Position numbers and translations under genes: made by a program. From DAOMFB01 sp963801475 (GTDB lineage Bacteria > Acidobacteriota > Thermoanaerobaculia > UBA5066), in the NCBI GenBank assembly GCA_963801475.1, contig CAWDEX010000001.1:2604001-2668000 (forward strand): a stretch of 64,000 nucleotides of DNA, read 5' to 3'. The notes beneath the pieces were generated by a model. That model was given only the letters and a program-made list of their open reading frames with translations, was not told the DNA's origin and did not search any database. Shown piece after piece: positions 18,570 through 26,482 of the stretch (positions are counted from its first letter, which is position 1; every line of letters begins with the position of its first letter).

Positions 18570-19074
18570 TCACGACGCGACAGCCTGGAAAGTCGTCGCT
18601 GACGGCCGGCAGTTTCAGCTCTCAGACATCCACGACCTTCTAGCCCATCTCGATCGGCTCAGGCGAGGAGAAACCAGGGAGTTCACCCTCCTAAAGAAGG
18701 GGGCGCGCGCTGGCGGCTTCGAAGGGTGGCTTTACCGCATACTTGGTGTTTCATCGCCGCCACAGGAAAAATCAGTTTGGGTTCTCATTCAGGGACCCCG
18801 AGCACTGCTGACCTTCCTAGACGAAGACTTCAACGAGAGACGGGCAAGAGATCCGATGCGGCGTTCGTCCGCACCGGATGTACATGAGAAGGTCGAGTTT
18901 CGGACAAGGGAAGGGCGCGGCGAAATCGCATCAATCGAGGAGTGCGTCACGACGGATTCCGCCGTCCAGGCGATTACAGAGTTCTTCGAACACGGGTCCC
19001 CGCCCGGCTGGCTTCAGTACGATGAATTTCCCGAGCGCAGTCGGAAAAGAAGGGTCAAGAAGCGCAGCGGTTGA
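18556..19074 (+). CDS. Imm1-like immunity protein
   Basis: The product has 172 residues from GTG 18556. The final part, AVQAITEFFEHGSPPGWLQYDEF, matches the Imm1 family end (aromatic/FF, G..P...W), and the middle KSVWVLIQGPRALLTFLDED is the typical central strand pair. A basic tail SRKRRVKKRSG closes the protein. Imm1 proteins neutralise the toxin encoded just upstream. The 190 bases that follow, to 19265, contain nothing recognisable. Confidence 0.6.
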   Translation: MLAANHDATAWKVVADGRQFQLSDIHDLLAHLDRLRRGETREFTLLKKGARAGGFEGWLYRILGVSSPPQEKSVWVLIQGPRALLTFLDEDFNERRARDPMRRSSAPDVHEKVEFRTREGRGEIASIEECVTTDSAVQAITEFFEHGSPPGWLQYDEFPERSRKRRVKKRSG

Positions 19075-19265
19075 GAATCGAAGGGTTCGGGTGACCTGCG
19101 CCCCTCCTGTGGCCAGATCGGGTTGGGAGACTCCGGGTTGAAATCGTAGCAGTCGTCGTGGGAGCGAATAGGGTCGCGTCTCAACTATCGACTACAGGAA
19201 GTAACCAGCCGCGCTACCAGCCCGATTCGCGCCGGCCGTGACTCTCGCTCGATCCCGAAAGGCCC

Positions 19266-19490
19266 TCACCGCCGCCAGAACCTGGCGATCAGCCAGAGGA
19301 GCCCGCTCAGGACGAGGCTGAGAAGGACGCAGGTGGCGAGTGGAAAGTGGAATTCGAAGCTCTCGCGCTTGACGTGAATGTCGCCGGGCAGGCGGCCGAG
19401 AAAAGGGATCCTCGCGCCGGCAAGCAGTAGCGCCCCCGCGACGAGGAAGACGACCCCGAGGACGATCAGGAGCTTTCCGATCCCAGTCAT
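19266..19490 (-). CDS. DUF2905 small membrane protein
   Basis: The product has 74 residues with two membrane helices: LLIVLGVVFLVAGALLLA (about 7-24) and LATCVLLSLVLSGLLWLIA (about 51-69). Between them is the diagnostic loop FLGRLPGDIHVKRESFEFHFP of DUF2905. Function is unknown; the family is widespread and small. It is followed downstream only by non-coding sequence and preceded by hepT on the same strand, 33 bases away. Confidence 0.85.
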   Translation of the reverse strand: MTGIGKLLIVLGVVFLVAGALLLAGARIPFLGRLPGDIHVKRESFEFHFPLATCVLLSLVLSGLLWLIARFWRR

Positions 19491-19523
19491 CTTGAAGCAC
19501 TCGCGTCGAGTTCCCGAGCCCGG

Positions 19524-19850
19524 TCAGCGTTCGAGGTGTCGAAGAAGTTCCCGCAGATCCGAGGTCACTACTGTCCAGACGATGTCGTGATCGACGGAGG
19601 CGTCGCCGTGAACGAGACGATTTCGCATCCCGATGATCTCGTTCCAGGGGACACCGGGAAGCCGCGATCGGGTTTCGGCCGAAACTCTCGATGCCGCTTC
19701 GCCAACCACCTCGATGAACCGCTCGAGCGCCGCGGCGAGAACGGGGTCCCCGTCGAGGTCTGGCCGCGACCTGCCCTTCACCGCGGCCACGGCCATTCGG
19801 GCGTGGTCGGCCATGTCTTTCAGGAGGACTTCGTCGTCAGGCCGCTTCAT
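19524..19850 (-). CDS. HepT-like toxin (DUF86), altered active motif
   Basis: The product has about 108 residues from ATG 19850. It is an all-alpha HEPN-fold protein with the RNase motif R-x4-H visible as RNRLVH (Arg76, His81). In the HepT/MntA family this RNase-like toxin is silenced when its partner adds AMP to a tyrosine in RX4HXY. Here the residue two after His is Asp83 (RNRLVHGD), so the usual modification site is missing. The gene overlaps the mntA stop by 14 bases, antitoxin first. An upstream ATG at 19868 is possible. Whether it is toxic cannot be told. Confidence 0.75.
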   Translation of the reverse strand: MKRPDDEVLLKDMADHARMAVAAVKGRSRPDLDGDPVLAAALERFIEVVGEAASRVSAETRSRLPGVPWNEIIGMRNRLVHGDASVDHDIVWTVVTSDLRELLRHLER

Positions 19851-20142
19851 AGAGCGGCACGGCCTCATCGAGGACCCTCGGCCGGAAGTGGGGGCTCAAG
19901 AAGCCAGCCGTCAGAAGATCGACTCTCCGCCCGAAGAACTCCGAAAGCTCGGATTGAAGCGTGATGAATCGGAGTCCGACGGCCGTTCCCCGCTCGAACT
20001 CGACGAGCACGTCGAGGTCGCTGTCGGGCGCCAGCTCGCCCCTCAGGACCGAGCCGAAGACTGCCAGCCGCCGCACGGCGTAGCGCCGACAGAGAGCTCC
20101 GAGAGCCCCCTCGTCAACGGACAAGCCCGGGACGCGATTCAT
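19837..20142 (-). CDS. MntA-like nucleotidyltransferase antitoxin
   Basis: The product has 101 residues of the minimal nucleotidyltransferase fold. The signature FGSVLRGELAPDSDLDVLVEF shows the G-S-x10-D-x-D arrangement (Gly30-Ser31, Asp42, Asp44) that binds metal and ATP. MntA proteins AMPylate and thereby inactivate the HepT partner encoded immediately downstream with overlap. The later segment RRVDLLTAGFLSPHFRPRVL is typical. Transcription diverges from the diiron gene at 20280, with 137 non-coding bases between. Confidence 0.85.
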   Translation of the reverse strand: MNRVPGLSVDEGALGALCRRYAVRRLAVFGSVLRGELAPDSDLDVLVEFERGTAVGLRFITLQSELSEFFGRRVDLLTAGFLSPHFRPRVLDEAVPLYEAA

Positions 20143-20279
20143 CGATTGATCGTAGCACCGGGTTTCTCTTCGGCAGGCTCCGGGGCCTCACAGGATTCAC
20201 GGCCAAGGGAACCGGTACAGTCAGTTCCCGCGCCGGCTCCGATTGACGCTCCCCTCCCCTTACGGCAACATCCGCCGCC

Positions 20280-21194
20280 GTGAACGGCGGCGAAGGCCTG
20301 ACCCGCGCTCCCAAGGTCCAGATCGGCATTCCGGTGCAGCGCCCGACGTCGTGGTGGCTGGAGATCCTGAAGCGGCGGGCCGAGCGGATGTACGAGGAGA
20401 AGCTGGACCTCTCGAAGCCGGTGGAGTTCTCGTCGGAAGAGGAGCGAAAGGCCTGCATCGCCTTCTTCAACGCGGCCTACCGCGCGGAGGAGTCGGGGCT
20501 GTCGGGCGCGCACAAACTGGCCGCGGAAGTCCGCGAATGGGACCCGGAACTCGCCGAGTGCCTCGTCCTGTACGGGAACGAGGAAGGGTGGCACCGCGAG
20601 CTGCTGGAGGAGTTCCTTCACCACATCGGCGGCGGGGTGGCGCCGATGGGGTGGATGGTCCGGTCGTTCTACAGGACCTACTCGAAGGCCGAGCGGATGG
20701 AGTCGGTCATGCTCACGAACCTGATGTTCGAGACGATCGGCGCCACGACCTACCGGCTGTCGCTGCGGGGGGTGAAGCAGCCGCTCGCCCGGCAGGTGCT
20801 GAAGATCCTGACGCGCGACGAGTCGTTCCACATCCCGCTGAACGTCCATTTCATCCGGGAGATCCTGAAGCGCCACCCCGAGCGGAGCCGCCTGCGGCTG
20901 AAGCTGATCTACCACGTCGTCTTCCGCTCCCTCATCTTCATGTCGTACGGGAGCCGGAAGGTGGCGGCGGGGTTCGACCACGTGACGGCCCGCGACCTGA
21001 CGACGGCCTACGTGGAGAATCTCGGGCGACTCTTCGCCCAGGAGCAGGACCTCGACTTCCGCCCCCCGCGATACATCCTTCGCGCCTTCGGCGTGACGGA
21101 GGAGAAGCTTGCCGAAGAGGGACCGGGAGCGATCTCAGTCGAGGCGGCCGAGAAGGCGGCCCGACGGGAGCACGTCGAGGTGAGGGAGCTGTGA
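20280..21194 (+). CDS. Ferritin-like diiron protein, AurF-like oxygenase candidate
   Basis: The product has 304 residues from GTG 20280 with no signal peptide. It is all-helical with paired metal-ligand motifs: EESGLSGAH, NEEGWHRELLEEF, TNLMFETIGATTYRL and TRDESFHIPLNVHFI (E..H types), matching four-helix diiron carboxylate proteins. The overall length and the FETIGATTY / DESFH motifs recall p-aminobenzoate N-oxygenase (AurF)-type proteins rather than ferritins. The natural substrate is unknown. A perfect 10-pair hairpin follows the stop. The next gene is a redox protein and might supply electrons, but this is only an inference from position. Confidence 0.65.
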   Translation: MNGGEGLTRAPKVQIGIPVQRPTSWWLEILKRRAERMYEEKLDLSKPVEFSSEEERKACIAFFNAAYRAEESGLSGAHKLAAEVREWDPELAECLVLYGNEEGWHRELLEEFLHHIGGGVAPMGWMVRSFYRTYSKAERMESVMLTNLMFETIGATTYRLSLRGVKQPLARQVLKILTRDESFHIPLNVHFIREILKRHPERSRLRLKLIYHVVFRSLIFMSYGSRKVAAGFDHVTARDLTTAYVENLGRLFAQEQDLDFRPPRYILRAFGVTEEKLAEEGPGAISVEAAEKAARREHVEVREL

Positions 21195-21205
21195 ATGACC
21201 CGGGC

Positions 21206-21228
21206 GGAACCGGCAGCCTGCCGGTTCC
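21206..21228 (+). terminator. Strong hairpin after the diiron gene
   Basis: GGAACCGGCA pairs perfectly with TGCCGGTTCC across a three-base loop, 12 bases after the stop. A second stem, CCCGACC/GGTCGGG, lies at 21269-21289. Neither has a T-run, so termination or mRNA protection is possible but unproven. The stretch 21195-21363 holds no gene. Confidence 0.4.
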
Positions 21229-21363
21229 CCCGGACCCCCTCCCGAATCGCCGGAAACGAAGGCGTCTGCCCGACCGAAGCCGGGTCGGGTGAAGCAGTTG
21301 CACCATATCGCCGGGGGGGCCGGGAGGAGGATAGTCTCGCCGCCTCGAATGACGGGGGGGAAC

Positions 21364-24346
21364 GTGTACCAGATCGTCAAACGCGAGCAGTTTTCCGATG
21401 TCACCTTTCTCTGGGACGTCCACGCGCCCGACGTGGCGAACGCCGCCAAGCCCGGCCACTTCGTCATGGTCCGGCTGCGACGAAGGGGGCGAACGGATCC
21501 CGCTGACCGTCGCGGACTACGACCGGGACTGGGGAACCGTGACGATCGTCGTCCAGGCTCTCGGCAAGACGACGCGGGAGATGATGCGGGACTTCAAGGA
21601 GGGAGACACCTTCTCCGACTTCGTCGGGCCGCTCGGGCTCGAGAGCCACGTCGGAAAAGTGGGGCACGTCGTCCTCGTCGGCGGCGGCCTCGGCGTCGCG
21701 CCCATCTTCCCGCAGCTCCGCGCCTTCAAGGAGGCCGGGAACCGGACGACGGGGATCATCGGCTTCCGCACGAAGGACCTCGTCTTCTGGGAAGACCGCT
21801 TCAAGCACTACTGCGACGACCTGATCGTCTGCACGGACGACGGCGTCGTACGGGAAGCCCGGCTTCGTGACCGTGGCGCTGAAGGAGGTGATCGAGAAGG
21901 AGAAGCCCGACCTCGTCGTCGCGATCGGTCCGCTGCCGATGATGCGCGCCTGTTCCGAGGTGACCCGCCCCGTTCGGCGTGAAGACGATGGTCTCGCTGA
22001 ACGCGATCATGGTCGACGGGACCGGGATGTGCGGCTCGTGCCGCGTGACGATCGGCGGGGAGACGAAGTTCGCCTGCGTCGACGGCCCCGACTTCGACGG
22101 CCACCTCGTCGACTTCCCCGAGCTGCAGCTCCGGCAGGAGCGGTTCAAGCCGCAGGAGACGATGGCGAAGGACGACTTCGACGAAGATCTGCTCCATCGA
22201 GGAGCAGCTCTTCGAGCTGAACAAGCGGAACTACAAGAAGTTCAAGGAGCTCCCCGAGCACGCCATGAAGATGCCGGAGCGCGACGCCGCGGAGCGCTCG
22301 CGCAACTTCGAGGAGGTGAACCTCGGCTACACCCTGGCCGACGCCCTCGTCGAGGCCGAGCGCTGCATCCAGTGCGCCCGCCCGACCTGCATCGCAGGGT
22401 GCCCCGTCTCGATCGACATCCCCCGCTTCATCCGGCACCTCCTCGTCCGCGACCTGCCCGGCGCCCTCTCGGTCATCCAGGAGACCAACCTCTTCCCGTC
22501 CGTCTGCGGCCGCGTCTGCCCGCAGGAGACGCAGTGCGAGATCCAGTGCATCCTCGAGAAGAAGATGGAGCCGGTCGCCATCGGGCGGCTCGAGCGCTTC
22601 GTCGGCGACCACGCGCCGCTCCCCGACGTCCAGCCCCCTGCGAACGCCGGGCAGCTCGGGCAGGGTGGCCGTCGTCGGCTCCGGCCCGGCCGGCCTCGCC
22701 TGCGCGGGCGACCTCGCCCGCAAGGGGGCCGACGTGACGGTCTACGAGGCGCTCCACGTCGTCGGGGGCGTCCTGAAGTACGGCATCCCGTCGTTCCGCC
22801 TCCCGCGGACGACGATCGACCGCGAGGTGAGCGCGCTCGAAGAAGCTCGGCGTGAAGTTCGAGACGAACAAGGTCATCGGCAAGACCTTCACGATCCCGC
22901 AGCTCCTGGGCGAGATGGGCTACGACGCCGTCTTCATCGGGACGGGCGCCGGCTTCCCGAGGTTCCTCGGCATCCCGGGCGAGCAGGCCGGGCAGGTCTA
23001 CAGCGCCAACGAGTTCCTGACCCGCATCAACCTGATGGGCGGCGACAAGCTTCCCCTTCGAGGACACGCCGATCGCCCTGGGGAAGAAGGTCGTCGTCCT
23101 CGGCGCCGGGAACACCGCGATGGACTGCCTCCGCGTCTCGCGGCGGCTCGGGGCCGAGGAGGTCCACTGCCTCTACCGGCGGACCGAGGCCGAGGCGCCC
23201 TGCCGCGTCGAGGAGCTGCGCCACGCCAAGGAGGAAGGGATCCACTTCCACTGGCTGATGAGCCCGACCGAGATCGAGATGGACGAGAAGGGGAACGTGA
23301 AGGCCATCGTCGTCCAGAAGATGGAGCTCGGCGAGCCCGACAAGTCGGGGCGGCGCCGGCCGGTCCCGATCAAGGACGCGTTCGAGACGTTCGAGTGCGA
23401 GACGGTCATCTACGCCCTCGGCACGCGGGCGAACCCCGTCATCTCCCGGACGACGCCGAACCTCTCCGTCCGCGGCGAGGGGTACATCAACGTCGACCAG
23501 AAGACGCAGGCCGCGTCGATCCCGGGCGTCTTCGCCGGCGGCGACATCGTCACCGGCGGCGCGACGGTCATCCTCGCGCTCGGCGCCGGGCGGCGGGCCG
23601 CCCGCGCGATCGAGAAGTACCTGAAGACGAAGGAGTGGCCGGTCGTTCTCGAAGACGAGGCTGCGCCCACCGGGGCCGCGGCGCCCAAGGTCGTCGACGC
23701 CGCCTGCCCGAAGTGCCAGCGTCCCTTCGAGCCGGGCGACGACGAGCATATCTGCTGCGCGGGGGAGACGATCGTCTGGACCTGCGGCAGCTGCCAGAAG
23801 GTCTCCGAAGGGTTCGCGTTCCCGTACGGGCTCTGCCCCGCCTGCGGCGGCACGCTCGCGCCGGGGCACGACACGAAGGTGGAGTCCGAGGCCGCCGTGA
23901 TCGCGATCCGGCAGGCGTTCGAGATCGAGCTGGGGGGCCTCTCCTTCTACGCGCGGGGCGCCGACGAAGTGGAGGCGAAGGACCCGGAGCTCGCCCGGCT
24001 CTTCCGCGAGCTCTCGGAGATGGAGCGCGGGCACATGGACACCCTCGCGCGCCGGTACCACATCGCGGCACCGGAGGGAGCCGTCACGAAGAGCCTGTCG
24101 CCGGCCCAGGTGGCCGTCTTCGCCGGGGCCGACTTGAAGGACATGTCCGGGGCGGCGCTGCTGCGCCTCGCGGTCCACCTCGAGAAGCGGGCGCGGAGCT
24201 TCTTCCTCGAGGCCGGCGGGAGCTTCCCGGCCGGCTCGCCCGAATGGAAGCTCTACCGCGAGCTGGAGGCCGAGGAGCGGGAGCACGTCGATCTCCTCTC
24301 GACGGCGCTCGCTCGCCACCTCGCCGAAAAGCCGATGATCGTGTGA
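21364..24346 (+). CDS. Fused NfnA-NfnB type oxidoreductase with zinc-ribbon and rubrerythrin-like C-terminus; seven +1 frameshifts
   Basis: Read continuously this would be about 991 residues. Part 1 (GTG 21364, VYQIVKREQF) is a ferredoxin-NADP reductase/SudB-like domain: ERIPLTVADYDRDWGT, LVGGGLGVAPIFPQ, and a 2Fe-2S loop DGTGMCGSC...FACVDGPDFDGH. Part 2, with no stop between, is an NfnB/GltD-like flavoprotein with 4Fe-4S motifs CIQCARPTCIAGCPV and CGRVCPQETQC, then VVGSGPAGLACAGDLARKG and LGAGNTAMDCLRV. From about 23690 a zinc ribbon (CPKC, CGSC, CPAC) is followed by a ferritin-like domain with two E-x2-H motifs (EMERGH, EEREH), as in rubrerythrin. The frame moves +1 seven times, near 21478, 21845, 21972, 22183, 22661, 22839 and 23050. 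No stops interrupt the corrected frame, so sequencing error is likely. It probably moves electrons from NAD(P)H, possibly to reduce peroxide. Confidence 0.8.
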
Positions 24347-25722
24347 AGCCCTTTCGCACGATCATCGAGCCCTTCCGGATCAAGTCGGTCGAGCCACTGC
24401 GCTTCACCCGCCGGGAGGAGCGCGAGTCCGCGCTGAAGGAAGCCGGCTGGAACGTCTTCCGCCTCCATGCGGACGACGTCCTGATCGACCTTCTGACCGA
24501 CTCCGGCACCGGCGCCATGTCGTCGGCCCAGTGGGGCGCCCTGATCCAGGGAGACGAGTCGTACGCGGGGAGCCGCTCGTTCTACCGCTTCCGGGACGTC
24601 GTCCAGGACCTGACCGGCTACCGGCACATCATCCCGACGCACCAGGGGCGCGCCGCCGAGCGGATCCTCTTCCACACGATCCTCGAGCCCGGGCAGGTCG
24701 TCCCGAACAACAACCACTTCGACACGACGCGCGCGAACATCGAAGTGGAAAAGGCCGAGGCCCGCGACCTCGTCATCCCCGAAGGGAAGGTGCCGTCGGC
24801 GCTCCATCCCTTCAAGGGGAACATCGACCTCGCGCTGCTGGAACGGACGCTCGACGAGAGCGGCGAGAAGATCCCTCTCGTCATGGTGACCGTGACGAAC
24901 AACTCGGGAGGCGGCCAGCCGGTCTCGATGGAGAACCTCCGCGGCGTGAGGGCGCTCTGCGACCGGTACCGGAAGCCCTTCTTCCTCGACGCCTGCCGCT
25001 TCGCCGAGAACGCCTACTTCATCAAGCTGCGCGAGCCGGGGTACGCCGACCGGACGCCGAAGTCGATCGCGCAGGAGATGTTCTCGCTGGCCGACGGCTG
25101 CACGATGTCGGCCAAGAAGGACGGCCTCGCGAACATCGGCGGCTTTCTCGCCATGAACGACGACCGGTGGGCCGAGAGCTGCCGGAACCTCCTGATCCTG
25201 ACCGAAGGCTTCCCGACGTACGGCGGCCTCGCCGGATACGACCTCGAGGCGATCGCCCGCGGCCTCGAGGAGGTCGTGGAGGAGCCGTACCTCAGGTACC
25301 GCCTCCGCTCGACCGCCTACCTTGCCGAGAAGCTCGACGCGGCGGGGGTCCCGACGATCAAGCCGGCCGGGGGGCACGCGGTCTACCTCGACGCGCGGGC
25401 GCTCCTCCCCCACATCCTGCCCCTTTCATATCCCGGCATCGCGCTCGCGAACGCGCTCTATGTCGAAGGCGGAATCCGGAGCGTCGAGATCGGGACGGTC
25501 ATGTTCGGCCTCCATCCGGACGGGTCCGAGAGCGCCGGCCCGATGGACCTCGTCCGTCTCGCCATCCCCCGCCGCGTCTACACGCAGTCGCACATCGACT
25601 ACGTGGCGGAGGTCGTCCTCCTCGTGGCGGCGAAGAAGGGCCAGCTCCGCGGCTACCGGATCGTCTCCGCCCCGAAGATCCTCCGGCACTTCACGGCCGC
25701 GTTCGAGCCGCTCCCGGCCTGA
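24343..25722 (+). CDS. tnaA: Tryptophanase
   Basis: The PLP enzyme splits tryptophan to indole, pyruvate and ammonia in the cytoplasm. The product has 459 residues from GTG 24343, which overlaps the preceding stop (GTGA). Visible markers are SDSGTGAMSSAQW-type substrate loop (LTDSGTGAMSSAQWGAL), THQGRAAER, NNHFDTTRANIE, VTNNSGGGQPVSM, LDACRFAENAYFI and the PLP lysine in TMSAKKDGLANIGG (Lys259). The segment RSVEIGTVMFG resembles tryptophanase rather than tyrosine phenol-lyase, which has an Arg there. Aromatic lyase activity is confident; tryptophan as substrate is likely. Confidence 0.9.
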   Translation: MKPFRTIIEPFRIKSVEPLRFTRREERESALKEAGWNVFRLHADDVLIDLLTDSGTGAMSSAQWGALIQGDESYAGSRSFYRFRDVVQDLTGYRHIIPTHQGRAAERILFHTILEPGQVVPNNNHFDTTRANIEVEKAEARDLVIPEGKVPSALHPFKGNIDLALLERTLDESGEKIPLVMVTVTNNSGGGQPVSMENLRGVRALCDRYRKPFFLDACRFAENAYFIKLREPGYADRTPKSIAQEMFSLADGCTMSAKKDGLANIGGFLAMNDDRWAESCRNLLILTEGFPTYGGLAGYDLEAIARGLEEVVEEPYLRYRLRSTAYLAEKLDAAGVPTIKPAGGHAVYLDARALLPHILPLSYPGIALANALYVEGGIRSVEIGTVMFGLHPDGSESAGPMDLVRLAIPRRVYTQSHIDYVAEVVLLVAAKKGQLRGYRIVSAPKILRHFTAAFEPLPA

Positions 25723-25804
25723 TCGTCCCGGCGGAAAACGCGATATAAAAGATGCCTCCGCGGGGCATGGAGATCCCGCAGCGTCGAATCCGAAGGAGAC
25801 CGCC

Positions 25805-26482
25805 ATGGGTGAGAAAGTGACGTTCGCGTTGAGCGGCCACACGTGCGAGGGATACCTCGCGAAGCCGGCCGTCGGGAAAGGTCCCGGCGTCGTCGTGATC
25901 CAGGAGTGGTGGGGCCTCGTCCCGCACGTCATGGAGATCTGTGATCGCTTCGCGAAGGAGGGCTTCGTCGCCATCGCGCCCGACCTCTACCACGGGAAGA
26001 CGACGAGCGCGCCGGACGAGGCGGGGCGGCTCCTGATGGAGCTGGACGTGGAGAAGGCGAACGCCGAGATCGCGGGGGCCGCGGCTTACGTCCTCTCCCG
26101 CGCCGAGTGCTCCTCGAAGACGGTCGGCGTCGTCGGCTTCTGCATGGGCGGGGCGCTCGCGCAGTACGCGGCGACCAGCATCGCGACGGTCGGCGCGGCG
26201 GTCAGCTTCTACGGCGGCTTCAAGAAGGTGCCCCTGGCGTGGGAGAGGCTGGGCGCGCCCATCCTCCTGATCTACGGCGAGCTGGACGAGGGCGTGCCGG
26301 CCTCCGGGGCCGCGCCGCTCGAGAAGAAGCTGAAGGAGCTCGGAAAGACGGCGGAGCCGGTGATCTACCGCGGCGCGCCCCACGGCTTCTTCAACGATTC
26401 GCGCCCTTCCCAGTACCGGGAGGAGTGCGCCCGCGACGCCTGGAAGCGGACGCTCGAGCTGTTCCGGGCGAACGTGAAGTGA
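25805..26482 (+). CDS. Dienelactone hydrolase family protein
   Basis: The product has 225 residues from ATG 25805, with AAGGAG seven bases upstream. It is a cytoplasmic alpha/beta hydrolase with the family markers PGVVVIQEWWGLVPH, APDLYHG, the nucleophile elbow GFCMGG (Cys), the acid in LIYGELDEGVP and catalytic His in GAPHGFFND. Such enzymes open dienelactones in ring-cleavage pathways or act on unknown lactones. It lies 82 bases after tnaA and overlaps the molybdoenzyme start by four bases. Confidence 0.9.
   Translation: MGEKVTFALSGHTCEGYLAKPAVGKGPGVVVIQEWWGLVPHVMEICDRFAKEGFVAIAPDLYHGKTTSAPDEAGRLLMELDVEKANAEIAGAAAYVLSRAECSSKTVGVVGFCMGGALAQYAATSIATVGAAVSFYGGFKKVPLAWERLGAPILLIYGELDEGVPASGAAPLEKKLKELGKTAEPVIYRGAPHGFFNDSRPSQYREECARDAWKRTLELFRANVK

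Noticed and set aside
21478..23050. Programmed frameshifting as the explanation for the seven +1 steps
   Set aside because: No slippery run, stop-codon pause or stimulatory structure is shared by the sites; seven programmed shifts in one bacterial gene would be unprecedented.
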